A stretch of DNA of 64,000 bases. Source: Liolophura sinensis. Lineage: Eukaryota; Mollusca; Polyplacophora; Chitonida; Chitonidae. The position numbers and the translations under genes are program-made. The stretch is from NCBI RefSeq assembly GCF_032854445.1, contig NC_088305.1, positions 23,235,901-23,299,900 of the forward strand. Reading direction: 5' to 3'. The notes under the pieces are model-generated. The model searched no databases. It was not told where the DNA came from and was given only the letters and a program-made list of their open reading frames with translations. Of the stretch, positions 45,596 through 56,749 are shown in pieces. Every line of letters starts with the position of its first letter. The stretch's first letter is position 1.

Positions 45596-46910
45596 AAGCA
45601 GGCCTTGAATGAAAGAATGAAATTACCGGATGGAGGCAAACTGTGCGGATTTCGCTTTTCTCCAGCTATGTCCGAAGCAGTCTTGTTTACTAGAAGGCGG
45701 TTTAAGTTACTGGTATCACTTCTTATAGGGAACAGTGCAATTAATGTCTCTTCATCATTCAGATATCTCGGCGTTGTATTTGACAAGAGACTTACGTGGT
45801 CAAAACACATTGGAATGATTGTTAGAAAATGTCAAAAGGTTCTTAGCCTTATGCGGGTTATATCTGGGAAATCCTGGGGTGGAGGGGTGGGGGGTGGGGG
45901 GTGGGGGGGGAATAGATCCTGCCTTCTAATCTTGTATAGAGAAGATCTCGTATAGACTAATGTTGTGAAGCTTTTCACTCAGCTTGCTTTTCTCTTAAAT
46001 GTAAATTGGATGCTGTCCAATGTGCTGCTTTCAGGATTTTTACTTAAGACCACCCTGTTAATGTTCTACAAGTGATATGTAATGAGTGGCCATTTGATCT
46101 TAGGAGATACATTCGCACTCTCAAATATTCTCTTGTGGTTGAAGACATCTCTTAATAACTAAGCGTCATCTGTTTTTAACACTTTTGAATATGATAGCAT
46201 TTAAATGTTCATCAGACGTATAAGCCATTTAACCTCAGAGCACTGAACATTACTGAACGTTCGGGTGTAACATAAATTGCCTTAAAAAAATCTCTGTCCT
46301 TAACTTCCCACCTTGGCATTTGGTACCCTCCAAAATCTCATTGCATCTTCAAAGTGTAATTAAGAAATCTAATCCTGTAAATTTCACGAAATCCTTTGCA
46401 ATGAGTTACGTCTGCGAAAATTTCGGACACTGCCTGAATATTTAAACGGATGCATCCAAATGTCCAGATAGTGGCAAAGTGGGGGCAGGCGTTTTGTATC
46501 CCAGACGTTAAGTATAATAAAAGCTCCCGGTTATCCCATTTCAGTTCAGTATTTACTGCCGAACTTTCAATTCCATCCCAGAGTTTCCTGTCGTTTGTTA
46601 ACATTCCCATCACGTAGAACCGAATTTATGTTTCATAGATTACAAACAGGCAATATCCTATTAAATTCATATCTCCACAAGTTTAAAGTACGTGATTCGA
46701 GCCTGTGTCAGAGTTGTCTTGTTGAAGAAACTGTTGAACATTTTTTTGTTTAAATGCAACAGGTTTACTACCCAAAGAACGAAATTTTGCATGATTTCAT
46801 TTTTGGTGTGTGTAGACCGGGTATTGAATCTGTGCATAAGACGGTAAGAAACGTGCAAAGCGTGTTTCAAGCGGTTGGAAACTACATTGTCATTTGCTAT
46901 AGGTTTTAAA
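43519..46910 (+). mobile_element. I/Nimb-type LINE, internally deleted and decayed
   Basis: ORF1 starts at 43519 (MEDEEEDNRYFATSTV). Its zinc-knuckle region at about 44110-44220 (CFRCQRSN.., CPRCSERREYKDC) has lost the expected histidines. Reverse-transcriptase parts follow from about 44460: linker KAHAQRIITRAQKEHW, then GFRKGRSTTDHVV, IRKAYDMFWRCGL and LFPDDKAIGFS (FPDD in place of the usual FADD). After a TA tract they continue as SSFRYLGVVFDKRLTW. An RNase H trace (TDASKCPDSGKVGAGVLYP) lies near 46440-46500, and the 3' end is somewhere after 46900. The apurinic-type endonuclease expected between ORF1 and reverse transcriptase is absent. Multiple stops and shifts show that it is dead. Confidence 0.8.
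45508..45594. repeat. (TA)n tract inside the LINE
   Basis: A run of about 43 TA dinucleotides separates the catalytic-loop region from the downstream part of the reverse transcriptase. It expanded in the element after insertion. Confidence 0.95.
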
Positions 46911-47034
46911 TTTTTTTTGTGTGTTGTTCTGTCACAGGACCATAATTCCTCTCTGCATGCGTTTGCTTTAACCTACTTGTGCGTTTTGTTATGAGCTGTG
47001 ATCCTGTTTAGATTTTCTTTTTTGACCCTGGATA

Positions 47035-47196
47035 TATTGTTCCCGCAGCGTACGCTCTACCAACTGCGCTATCGAGGCTGGTGTCGTATAGCCGGAAGAA
47101 GCCCGTACGAGCTGAACTCATAGCGGCCGTTTTGGTGAGAGGCTCCCAGGTCATTGCGCCGCACTGACACGCTAGCCATCCTGGCTGCAGAGGTCT
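47035..47196 (-). repeat. SINE heads of both families, juxtaposed
   Basis: On the minus strand 47196-47090 matches the head of SINE family 1, and the piece at 47080-47035 is a family 2-like tRNA head (GATAGCGCAGTTGGTAGAGC). Neither is complete. The A-box-like motifs do not make this a tRNA gene. Confidence 0.6.
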
Positions 47197-47199
47197 CAA

Positions 47200-48350
47200 C
47201 TTTGCCATTGAAAGTGGCGTAAATGTGACTGGAATAAGTTGTTGAACTCAATATGTCCTCTGCTGAATATGATATTTTTCTAGCTGACCATGACAAAACT
47301 GCTATGTAATTCCTTGCATTAACAAAACCGATGAGTCCAATTCGTGATAATAATAATTAATTCTTCTTTAATATATTGTATTCCTGAATAAACTAGGATT
47401 CTGCTGGTGGACCAAGTATCCCCGAGGCCCACTACATGTTTGTACCTAACTCTACTTAAACCATCCTGCTATACTTTTAAAGCTTTCATATGAAAAATAA
47501 GATTGCCCATATAGGTAGACGTTGTACTATCGATAAGTCCGATCATTTTGCACTTCTACAGGTGCTCTGCTTAAATGAGCGGATATACTTTTCACTGCTT
47601 GTGCCAACAAATAAAAGCCAACCGTGCAAAACTGGAATTTAGACAAGACTTGTTAAATCTTTAAAAAGCTCTGTTATACATGTATATTGTAGTGTATATT
47701 ATAGACCCACACGTCAGTCCAAACTAATTAGTCTAGTTATTTCCATGCCTACAATACATAGTTGCATATATATGCCTAAACCGTATGTAGGAAAGGAATT
47801 CAGCCCATCTCCTGACCACCACCCCCCGCAGATGGTTTAGCTTCCAGCATTTGCATTGGACCGGTATTCATTATCTTTGTATAAAATTTCAAAATTTTTA
47901 AAACATAGAGTGTTCAAGTACCTTAAATTTCATTTTTAATCTAACTTTCTAATTTTTGTGAAACAGTTAATTGTGCGGAAGTCGATAGAGGACATTTCGC
48001 TACCTCAATATTTGTAATGAAAGTCGAGGGCGCTCTCCCGCTACCTCACTGAGGAAAGGTCCTCTATCGGCTTCCGCAGCTGAGATAGCTGGCATCGGTT
48101 TTTGTAAACAACTTTCACAGGCTCTCAAGTTTACTAAGATGGTTTAAATTTTCATCATTTCAGTAAAACAGTTCTGCACCGACACCGTCGGTTACGAGCC
48201 CACCAATGAGATGAAAAATTCCTGTATTCTATTATCAGTTTCCTGATCTTTATACGTTTCAATCAGATACAAAGCATTCAACAGAGCGAAACTTATCTCT
48301 TCTGAATTGCGCAATAAAAACTCTATGAAGAAAATCCTGACGAGCCCTTT
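47200..48350. other. Intergenic, nothing recognised
   Basis: AT-rich sequence between the LINE/SINE block and the promoter of the lectin-like gene. No exon or known repeat was seen. Confidence 0.45.
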
Positions 48351-48361
48351 CAAAATGTGAG

Positions 48362-48368
48362 TATAAAA
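48362..48368 (+). promoter_or_regulatory. TATA box of the lectin-like gene
   Basis: TATAAAA lies 101 bases before the start codon at 48463. A TSS about 30 bases downstream would leave a ~70-base untranslated leader. Confidence 0.55.
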
Positions 48369-48462
48369 CGCAACGCCCAGTTCGCGCTGAGCATTCTGCG
48401 TCAGTATCGTGTCTGGGTGAAGTATCTGTCGTACACTTTTGCTGCCTAATACATCAGCAACC

Positions 48463-50542
48463 ATGAAGTCTTTCTGTATTCTCTCCGTGACGCTGGCCTT
48501 GCTGCTGCATGGTGTAGAATTGGTATCGTCCTATACTTTCCATGATTTGGAACACAGGATAGAAAAGATGGAGCAAACCTTGGCCACACGTAAGTGCGTA
48601 GGAGGTAGCTCACTAGCGTCATGGACATGGGTAGTTAGAAATATAAGCTTGATCCACTGGAGTTTCTGAAAACTCTATTCTAAAGGAAAAATTTACAATA
48701 CTTCACAAAAGGTCCGTACTTACATCAGTATCAGTATTAATGTTACTGACCTCCTCATTTCCTCCTTTTTCAACGAGTTTGGTCTCTTAAATATTCTTGT
48801 TGTGAAACCAAGCTAGGACGGCGAATTAAGTTTGCACACAACTAATATTTAGAAAAAATTGACATGATTTTTGTGCACTTTCTACAAGCACTTGTATGCG
48901 CATAAAAGTGTAGCAACTATTTTAATCTGTTCTTGTTTACTTACAGATGAGGCAGAGCTAGCGAAGCCTGTGATCAAGTGTGAGTAAATTTCTGCGGATA
49001 ATCAAAATATTGTTTAATGTATGTATGCTTGGTGTTTTACGTCGTACTTGGCAATGGTTTATGGTCAAAAATGACCATAAACATTTTCGATTTGATTTGA
49101 TTTTTTGTAAGTGTTTGGTTTCTTCTTCTCCGTGAAACGCCAGTTTCCATTCAGATGAAAAGTAACTCAGCTAATCAGTGTGCACAGAATTTCTGCAATC
49201 TTTTAATTTAGAAATGGCAGTATCACTGGCTCACGAAATATGAGACAATGATTTGGAGACTAGAGGAACTTCAAACACTGAAATGACACATGCTGTGACG
49301 GGGACGCTTGGCGTCTTTTTTGTATGGGGGGAGGGGGTGTTCAAATAATTTACTCTATACCCTGAATTATTTGCTCATTTTTTCCAGCCTTTATGCCGTA
49401 CCGTGTTAATACTTCACTTTAAATGTATTATGCTGAAGGAAACCGCGGTGAAAAATACCCCTTCTACGGCAGGGATTTGACATTTCCTGACCCTAAATTC
49501 TGGTTACAACCACTTTATGTGTCAATGGCTCTTCGTCCATCAGCGGCATTTGAAGCCATTTATACGCAACTGAACTAGCCACAGTCTTCTTTTTCACCTG
49601 GACCTTATCAAAGATTTATGAACAGACTATTAGGCAATAGAGCAACCTACGCATGGTCGTAGATTTCTCCTGGTTCCGCCCCGTTCCTTCCACGATAATG
49701 GTGGGCCGCCATCGTAAAACTGAAAATACTCTTGAGTACGGTATAAAAACTCCAATGAAATAAAAAAAGTATTATACCAGCGGTGGATATAAGCAGGTTA
49801 AAACGTTTTGAACTTACAAACTTTCTATGACTGCGCTGACAGTAATGAATGTCTTTCTTTCGGATTTTACATACTAGCTCCCGACATTGTTCTGGTCATG
49901 TATCAGTGGTTTCTGAATTTTTTTCTAACAGGTCCCAATGTCTCTTAGCATATGGTGCTGGCTAATTGCAATGTCCTATCCCATGTCCAGCCAGAAGTCT
50001 GTGTAAAGTTTTATATGGATAGCACAAAAGAGATGAACAAAAGATGGTTTTTGGCTCGCCCAGTTCATTCGCCTACATATACGTCCTCGCACATACATTG
50101 ATGCAGCTTAAGTTAGAGAACAACGTGCTTTACACAGTTATCTTGCATATTATTGCACATTGTATTGCATATCATTTTTGTCATTTTCTATAGGTGAAAG
50201 TGGGCTACTAGGTCAGCAATTACTGCAATCCGGCAACCCAAGACTGCTTCAACGGAAGAGACGGCCCAGTTCAACTTGAATTTCCAAGAGGCACCGGCAT
50301 TATCTGTGGGGCTCATCCACCTAGACTTGTATTATAATTACAACACACGAATTGCAACGACTGACACCATTGCAAATAACCATGATCCAGCTGCGTCTGG
50401 CATCCCATATTCCGCCTACGAAGCCACAGCCGATGAGGTATCCGTGACTTTCCACTGCTGGTCCTCATCTAAATGCTACCAGGCGGGCCGTTTCCTGGAT
50501 GGCGTGTGGACCAGTTTTCCGATTAAAAGATATTACCTTTGA
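48463..50542 (+). CDS. Secreted H-type-lectin-like protein, frame interrupted in last exon
   Basis: Exon 1 (48463-48589) encodes a signal peptide (MKSFCILSVTLALLLHGVEL, cleavage likely near residue 23) and a short coiled coil (LEHRIEKMEQTLA). Exon 2 (48947-48979) continues EAELAKPVIK. Exon 3 (from 50194) opens with CESGLLG in phase. Similarity then moves to a second frame (SNYCNPATQDCFNGRDGPVQ) near 50215 and to a third near 50285 (APALSVGLIHLDLYYNYNTR ... VSVTFHCWSSSKCYQAG), ending at the stop at 50540-50542. The leader, coil and beta-sandwich layout resembles invertebrate H-type lectins, which bind sugars outside the cell. Two frame changes suggest a pseudogene or sequence errors. A splice alternative (GTAAAT donor after 48983, acceptor after 50211) keeps one frame open but skips the cysteine-rich part. 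Confidence 0.55.
49650..49768 (+). repeat. SINE family 1, 3' half, diverged
   Basis: In intron 2 of the lectin-like gene. GCATGGTCGTAGATTTC, CCACGATAATGG and ACTCTTGAGTACGG are recognisable, followed by an A-rich tail. Confidence 0.75.
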
Positions 50543-50917
50543 ATCTGTTGTCTTTAAAATTTAATCCGTAATTTGAATACATTATAAGACCTTAATAAGA
50601 CCGCTATATGTGCGTTACTGTAGCATTCTTGCGGATAGTCAGAAGCTTATCCCGCTGCCAGTTTATTTTGCACTTAATACCCTAAATCTGTTGTGTAAAT
50701 GGCGTTTCGCCAGGCTGCTCATATGGATATTTTACGGCTAATATTAACAAACTGAACCTAACTTCTTACTTTGATATTTAGAGCTATTTCAAAGAAGTAA
50801 GTATACAAACAGAGACTTTCCTGTGCATACGACGAAACTATTGTTTACAACTTTGGTAATATCATCAATAACTAGGAAAAAGTTTTTTTGCTAGAAAAAC
50901 TATATAAGACAAAGCAA

Positions 50918-51418
50918 CGCAATATTATGCTTCTAAATAAAGTGTATGATCTAACAAACAACAATTTTATCGTTGTGTCTTCCTCTTAAGAATGTGTGAT
51001 GAATCTCATTTGTCATACCGTCATAACACAGTGAGAGAGGTGCTATCATATCGACACCAAACTGGCCGATAACGTTGGGCTATCATGATTGAAGCTGAGT
51101 CTTCTCATTTGGACACTAAAGTAGCCGATGACGTTAGGCCATCAAGATTGAGGCAGCGTCTTCTCATTTGGACATTAAAGTAGACGATGACGTTAGGCCA
51201 TCATGATTGAGACCGCGTCTTCTTATTTCGACACTAAAGTAGCCGATGACGTTGGGTCATCATGACTGAGGCTGCGTCTTCTCATTTCGACACTACAATG
51301 GCTGATAACGTTGGGCCATCACGACTTAGGCTGCGTCTTCTCATTTAGACACTAAAGTAGCCGATGACGTTGGGCCATCATGATTGAGGCAGCGCCTTCT
51401 AATTTGGACACTAAAGGA
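50918..51418 (+). repeat. Composite satellite copy 1: leader plus 59-bp units
   Basis: A ~130-base leader (from TATAAGACAAAGCAACGCAA) is followed by about six 59-bp units (TAGCCGATGACGTTGGGCCA ... TTCTCATTTGGACAC). The leader and array recur at 54926-55386. Confidence 0.9.
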
Positions 51419-52278
51419 CTAAAGTCTCTATATGGTCTCCCCGGCTCTAAATTTGTTTTCCCACGCTGTATATGGTTTTCCCGGCTCTATATGGTTTCCT
51501 CGGTTCTACATGGGTTTTCCGGCTAGACATGGTTTCCCCGGCTCTACATGGTTTTCCAGGCTGTACATGGTTTCCCGGTTGTATATGTTTTTTCCGGGTA
51601 TAAATGGTTTACCGCGTCTCTATATGGTTTTCTCAAAGATCTATGGTGTACCTGGCTCTACATGGTTTTCCCGTCTCTACATGGTTTTCCGGGCTCTAAA
51701 TGGTTTCCACGGCTCTACTTGGTTGTCCTGGCTCTAAAAGGTTTCCCTGAATCTACATGGTTTTCCCGGCTGTATTTGGTTTTCCCGGCTATACATCGCT
51801 TTCCTGTCTCTATATGGCTTCCCCAGTTCTATATTTGTTTTCCCCGGCTGTATATGGTTTTCCCAGCTCTACATGGTTTTCTCGGTTTTACATGGTTTTT
51901 CCGGGTAGACATGGTTTCCCTGGCTCTACATGGTTTTCAAGGCGCTACATAGTTTCCCGGTTCTATATGGTTTATCCGGCTCTAAATGGTTTCCCACGAT
52001 TCTACATGATTTTCCCAAAGATGTATGGTCTCCCTGGCTCTACATGATTTTCCCGGCTCAACATGGTTTTCCGGGCTCTAAATGGTTTCCCCAGCTCTAA
52101 ATGGTTGCTACGGCTGTACATGGTTTTCCTGGTTCTATATGGTTTTTCCGGTTCTACACGATTTTCCTGGCTCTATATGGTTTTATGGCCTCTCTGGCTG
52201 TACATGGTTTACCCACATCTACATGGTTTTTCCGGGCTCTAAATGGTTTCCTCGGCTCTAAATGGTTTTCCCGGCTCT
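51419..52278 (+). repeat. ~20-bp TCTACATGGTTTTCC minisatellite, copy 1
   Basis: About 43 degenerate units of GGCTCTACATGGTTTTCCC. The same array type follows the second 59-bp array at 55386-56060. Long frames rich in Phe, Gly and Trp are compositional. Confidence 0.93.
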
Positions 52279-52420
52279 ATTTATTTATTTACTTATTTCA
52301 TTGATAATTTAAGAGTATTTGACTTATACGAAGCAGACCAGCATTATAGTTGGAGGAAACCGGGCAGAGCCGGGTGGAAACCCACAACCATCTGCAGGTT
52401 TGTTTTTCACCTTCCCACGC
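52279..52420 (-). repeat. SINE family 1, truncated, inserted in the minisatellite
   Basis: Tail and body without head; CTATTT flanks both ends as a possible short target-site duplication. The sequence after it resumes as a related GTTT-rich repeat. Confidence 0.75.
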
Positions 52421-52479
52421 TATTTGGTTTCATGGGTACGTCGGCAGCTTAATACGACACACTCGTATTAGGTTGTCTC

Positions 52480-53680
52480 AAAAGGCCAATATAGTTTCTC
52501 AAAAGGCCTATATAGTTTCGCCCGCCTAAGTATGGTTTCAGCAGAACGTACATAGTTTCTGTAGGCTCTGTCTCTGAGATGTGCACATGTTTCTCCCTAT
52601 GTAAATGCTTAGTACTGATTTGCCAATGTGAATATGTTTGTTTTTTTTCAAGCTTTATATTGTTTCTGCGATTTGTACACAGTTTCTTTCTGTTTATTAT
52701 TGTGTCCGTCATGTATGTAATTCAGTTTCTTTCGGTTTCTTTATTCTGGTCATGGTTTTCGTTGTATGTTCATCTTTTTCTTTATATCGTTCCTGCCGTC
52801 TATACACAGTCTTCACTGGTTCTATTATGTTTTCGCCGTGTGTATATGGTGCCTTTTGGTTTTATATTGTTCTGCCTTCTGTACGTGGTTTTGGACGAGT
52901 GTTTATGGTTTCCTTCGGTTTTATATTGTTTCCACCATGTGTACATGGTTTCCTTCAGCTCTTTGTTGTTTTCTCCCTGTGTATCTGGTTTGTCCCATCT
53001 CTGCCTGCGCCGCCTTTAATTTTTTTTCGCCTGCTTTATATAGTTTCCGCCCTGTGTGTATGGTTTCCTCCGGCTTCATTTTGTTCTCGGTGTATCTCTA
53101 TATAGTTTCGGCCTTTTGTATGTGGTTTCCTCCCGCTATATATTGTTCCCGGCATATCTCTATATAGTTCCGCTTTGTGTTTATGGTTTCCCACGGCTAT
53201 ATCTTGATCCCGCCCTCGATACACGGTTTTCTCTGGCTGTGTACACATGTAGTTTCCACCTTGTGTTTATTTTTTTTTCTCCGGCTATATATTGTTTCCT
53301 CCAGCTGTATATTGCTGCCTATACACGGTATTCACTGGCTTCATATTGTTCCGCCGTGTGTACATAGCTTTTTCTGGCTCTGTATTATTTCCACCGTGCG
53401 AATATAGTGTTTCTTTGGCTCTATATTGTTTTCAAAGTGTTCCCGCGATTTTGTGTAGTTTGTATTGTATCCTTCGGCTCTTTAATATTTCTATCGTGTG
53501 TATATGGGTTTTTCCAATTCTATATTGTTTAATATGGTTTCCTTTGGCCATACTTTATTTCCGAAGAGTGTGTACGGTTTCCTCTCGCTCTGTATTGTTT
53601 CCGCGGTGAATGCTTTATTTCCGCCGGTACCATATTGTTCCAACGTTCTGTACATGGTTTATGCCGGCTCTAAGTAGTAG
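52480..53680 (+). repeat. Degenerate TATATTGTTTCC minisatellite
   Basis: Units of about 25-30 bp built from GGTTTTATATTGTTTCCNCC and TGTGTACATGGTTTCC. They are related in style to the upstream array but distinct. No gene was recognised inside. Confidence 0.85.
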
Positions 53681-53757
53681 TAAATGTTGCAAACGAGTCG
53701 TATTGAGAGGTAGAGTTGAGGAGATGGAGATGTGTTGTTGAGTCTGCGCTCTGCGCG

Positions 53758-54010
53758 TGACGTCAGCCGCGTAACGTCACACGTTCCATGTCGCGTCAAA
53801 TTGTCACGCCGGAGAACATCAGCTCCATGTCTCGCCAAAACTGACCAATGGGTGAGCTCCATTTTCGCGCCAAAATTGAGGTCACGCGCGAGACCAGCTC
53901 TGCTTCCCGCTCGATTATTTCGTTGAGGTCTGCGCTGCGTCGTCCAATAAGCGAGAAGGATGAGGGAACTGAATTTTGTTGACAAACGCATGTACACTGG
54001 ATAATATATA
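53758..54010 (+). promoter_or_regulatory. Promoter region of the integrase gene
   Basis: A GC-richer island with TGACGTCA (53758-53765), CCAAT at 53845 and 53944, an E2F-like TTTTCGCGCCAAAA (53862-53875) with two weaker repeats before it, and ATAATATATA at 54001-54010, about 60 bases before the start codon. The sites are seen; their use is inferred. Confidence 0.5.
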
Positions 54011-54067
54011 TCCGCTGTCTGGGATAGGTTCACTCACTACACACGGACACAAGGACGACGCCGGACT

Positions 54068-54970
54068 ATGCATCGCACCGGCCTCCAGCCAGCTCGCCAG
54101 CAGCAACATCAACCGAGGGGGCGGCGGCGGAAACGGACGTGGGGTCGGAGAACGCTCACGTACCGAGACTCAGACCAAGTTGATACCGCTTTCCATGCAT
54201 TGTACTATGGACCCGACGCTCCAGTGATTTACAGCACCGTTCAGCCCTTGCTCAAGGTAGTCCGGCAACATGGACACAAAGTGAGTCGGGCTCGTGTGTC
54301 GGCTTGGCTGGCTCAGCAGGACACGCACACGCTGCACCGTCCCGCTCGACGGCGCTACACTCGTAACCGAGTTGTGGTTGGGGGTATAGACAGTCAGTGG
54401 CAGGCGGACCTTGTCGACATGACAGCGTTTGCCACAGAGAACGACGACAACCGTTACCTACTTACCTGCATCGATGTCCTCTCCAAGTACGCTTGGGTGG
54501 TCCCACAGCGCTCCAAAACCGGTGTTCGTCTGATCGAGGCGTTTCAACGTATTTTCAAGACGGGACGTCAACCGTTGTACCTGCAAACGGACGAGGGCAA
54601 AGAGTTTCTGAACAGACCGTTCCAAGTATTTTTAAAGGACAACGGAGTGTTTTTCTTTCACACGTTTAACGAAACCAAAGCGTCCGTGGTAGAACGTTTT
54701 AACCGTACTTTGAAAGGACGCATATTTCACCGCTCACAACACTCGACGGTACCGGGACGCCTTACCGGTGATGTCCGTGCTTATAATCGAGCCTATCACG
54801 GGAGGATACGACGGGCCCCTATCGAAGTCACCACCCAGAACCAGAAAGAAGTTTTACAAGACCGATCTGCAACCGGTGACGGCCGCGGCAGACAAGTTTT
54901 ATCAGGTGGAAACGATCTTATAAGACAAAGGAACGCAGTATTATGCTTCCAAATGAAGTGTATGCCCTAA
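54068..54970 (+). CDS. Integrase of a virus-like element (Polinton/Maverick-type, fossil)
   Basis: A 300-codon frame, open throughout, whose middle is an rve-type integrase core: VDMTAFATENDDNRYLLTCI then DVLSKYAWVVP, LQTDEGKEFL, and ETKASVVERFNRTLKGR, carrying the D, D and E expected of DDE enzymes. It matches the cellular-integrase group (the F54H12.3-like family) that I associate with Polinton/Maverick-type elements. An N-terminal basic stretch precedes the core. No polymerase, ATPase or capsid gene is visible nearby, so only this part of an element remains or was captured. The open frame suggests fairly recent arrival. Family placement is from memory. Confidence 0.75.
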   Translation: MHRTGLQPARQQQHQPRGRRRKRTWGRRTLTYRDSDQVDTAFHALYYGPDAPVIYSTVQPLLKVVRQHGHKVSRARVSAWLAQQDTHTLHRPARRRYTRNRVVVGGIDSQWQADLVDMTAFATENDDNRYLLTCIDVLSKYAWVVPQRSKTGVRLIEAFQRIFKTGRQPLYLQTDEGKEFLNRPFQVFLKDNGVFFFHTFNETKASVVERFNRTLKGRIFHRSQHSTVPGRLTGDVRAYNRAYHGRIRRAPIEVTTQNQKEVLQDRSATGDGRGRQVLSGGNDLIRQRNAVLCFQMKCMP

Positions 54971-55386
54971 CAAACAACAACTTCATCGTTGTGTCTTCCT
55001 CTGAAGAATGTGTGACGAGTCTTATTTTTCACATCGCCATAACACAGTGAGAGGTGCTATCATGTCGACACCAAACTGGCCGATAACGTTGGGCCATTTT
55101 GATTAAGGCTGCGTCTTCTCATTTGGACACTAAAGTAGGCGATGACGTTAGGCCATCATGATTGAGGTCGCGTAATTTGGACACTAAAGTAGACGATGAC
55201 GTTGGGTCATCATGATTGAGGCCGCGTCTTCTTATTTCGACACTAAAGTAGCCGATGACGTTGGGTCATCATGACTGAGGTTGCGTGTTTTCATTTGGAC
55301 GCTGGCCGATTACGTTGGACCATCTTGATTGAGGCTGTGTCTTCTTATTTCGACACTAAAGTAGCCGATAACCTTGGGCCATCATG
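54926..55386 (+). repeat. Composite satellite copy 2: leader plus 59-bp units
   Basis: The leader (TATAAGACAAAGGAACGCAG...) begins within the last codons of the integrase frame, and about five 59-bp units follow. It is clearly homologous to 50918-51418. Confidence 0.9.
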
Positions 55387-56062
55387 AATGAGGCTGCTCT
55401 ACATATTTCCCCAGGCTGTATATGGTTTTCCCGGCTCTACATCGTTTCCTCGGTTCTACATGGTTTTCCCGGCTATACACGCCTTTCCAGTCTCTATATG
55501 GCTTTCCCGTCTCTATATGGCTTCCCCGGCTGTATTTTTGTTTTCCCCGGCTGTATATGGTTTTCCGGACCCTACATGGTTTCACGATTCTATATGGTTT
55601 TTTCGGCTAGACATGGCTTCCCCCAACTCTATATGGTTTTCTCAAAGATCTATGGTCTCCGTGGCTCTACATGGTTTTCCGGGCTCTAAATGGTTTCCCC
55701 GGCTCTAAATGGTTTCCCCGGGTTTACATGGTTTTCCTGGCTGTTTTTCGTTTTCCCAGCTCTACATGGCTTTTCTGTCTGTATATGGCTTCCCCGGGTC
55801 TATATTTGTTTTCTCCAGCTGTATATGGTTTCTCCGGCTCTACATGTTTTCCTCGGTTCTACATGATTTCTCCGGCTAGACATGGTTTCTCCGGCTCTAC
55901 ATGGTTTTCCAGGAGCTACATAGTTTCACAGTTCTATATGGTTTATCCGTCTCTAAATGGTTTCCCGACTCTATTTGTTTTTCCCTAAGATCTATGGTCT
56001 CCCTGGCTCTACATGGTTTTTCCGGCTCTACATGCTTTCCTCGGTTCTACATGGTTTTTCTA
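55387..56062 (+). repeat. ~20-bp TCTACATGGTTTTCC minisatellite, copy 2
   Basis: Same unit and same position relative to the 59-bp array as copy 1 (51419-52278). Several multi-unit blocks are shared between the two, including TCTCAAAGATCTATGG. Confidence 0.92.
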
Positions 56063-56248
56063 TGTGCATGTGTGGATATGTTAAGAGAAGACCATATGTG
56101 CATGTATGGATATTTTAAGAAAAGGCCAAATATACATGTATGAATATGTTAAGAAAAGGCCATATGTATATGTGTGGATATGTTAAGAGAGGGCCATATG
56201 TACATGTGTGGATGGATATGTTAAGAGATGGCCATATGTACATGTATT
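56062..56248 (+). repeat. ~43-bp tandem repeat, about five copies
   Basis: Units of CATATGTGCATGTGTGGATA followed by TGTTAAGAGAAGGC. Confidence 0.9.
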
Positions 56249-56259
56249 TAACCTTTAAG

Positions 56260-56690
56260 CTGCATATCCTGTTCCTGCCTTATTACAATGGATAAAAGTG
56301 CTGATTAATCGATGTTTTGGCTGACTTAGTTATGAATTAATTGGTATGTTTTCGCTGCCAGAAATGCAGCATGAACACGATAAATAGACTAACAAGATAC
56401 ACAGTTACGGTATGAGAATGAAAGTGAAAATATCTGTTTTGTAGGAAAATGAAGTAAGAATAAATGCATTGTGCTTATGTAGAAGGACTAACCTCTGTAA
56501 CCAATATATGTTATGAAAACACGTGCATGGTACGTTTTAGGAGCAAGAATGAAAGGGAATATATCCATATCAAATAAAACAAAAATTGGCAAAGGTTAGC
56601 TCACACCATAAATAAGCCACTTACATCTAAACTGAGTAAATCAAGTAAATCGTCTACTCGATGGTTTCCTCTTACCTGTACACGGCAGCC
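56260..56690. other. Unique spacer, nothing recognised
   Basis: AT-rich sequence between two minisatellites. No exon was seen. Confidence 0.45.
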
Positions 56691-56749
56691 CAACCCGTGG
56701 TGAAGCCATCAGCACCCGACTTCATCCACTCCTACTGAGGCTCATTACT

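Noticed and set aside
49058-49081. 24-base palindrome (10-bp arms) in lectin intron 2
   Set aside because: Real but short; such palindromes are expected by chance in AT-rich introns and nothing around it suggests a function.
50276-50542. Independent gene starting at 50276
   Set aside because: The frame begins with TTG inside exon 3 of the lectin-like gene and is its C-terminal part, not a separate gene.
51432-53609. Overlapping Phe/Gly/Trp-rich frames of 100-155 codons
   Set aside because: All lie in degenerate minisatellites, occur in several frames at once, and lack start context or splice sites.
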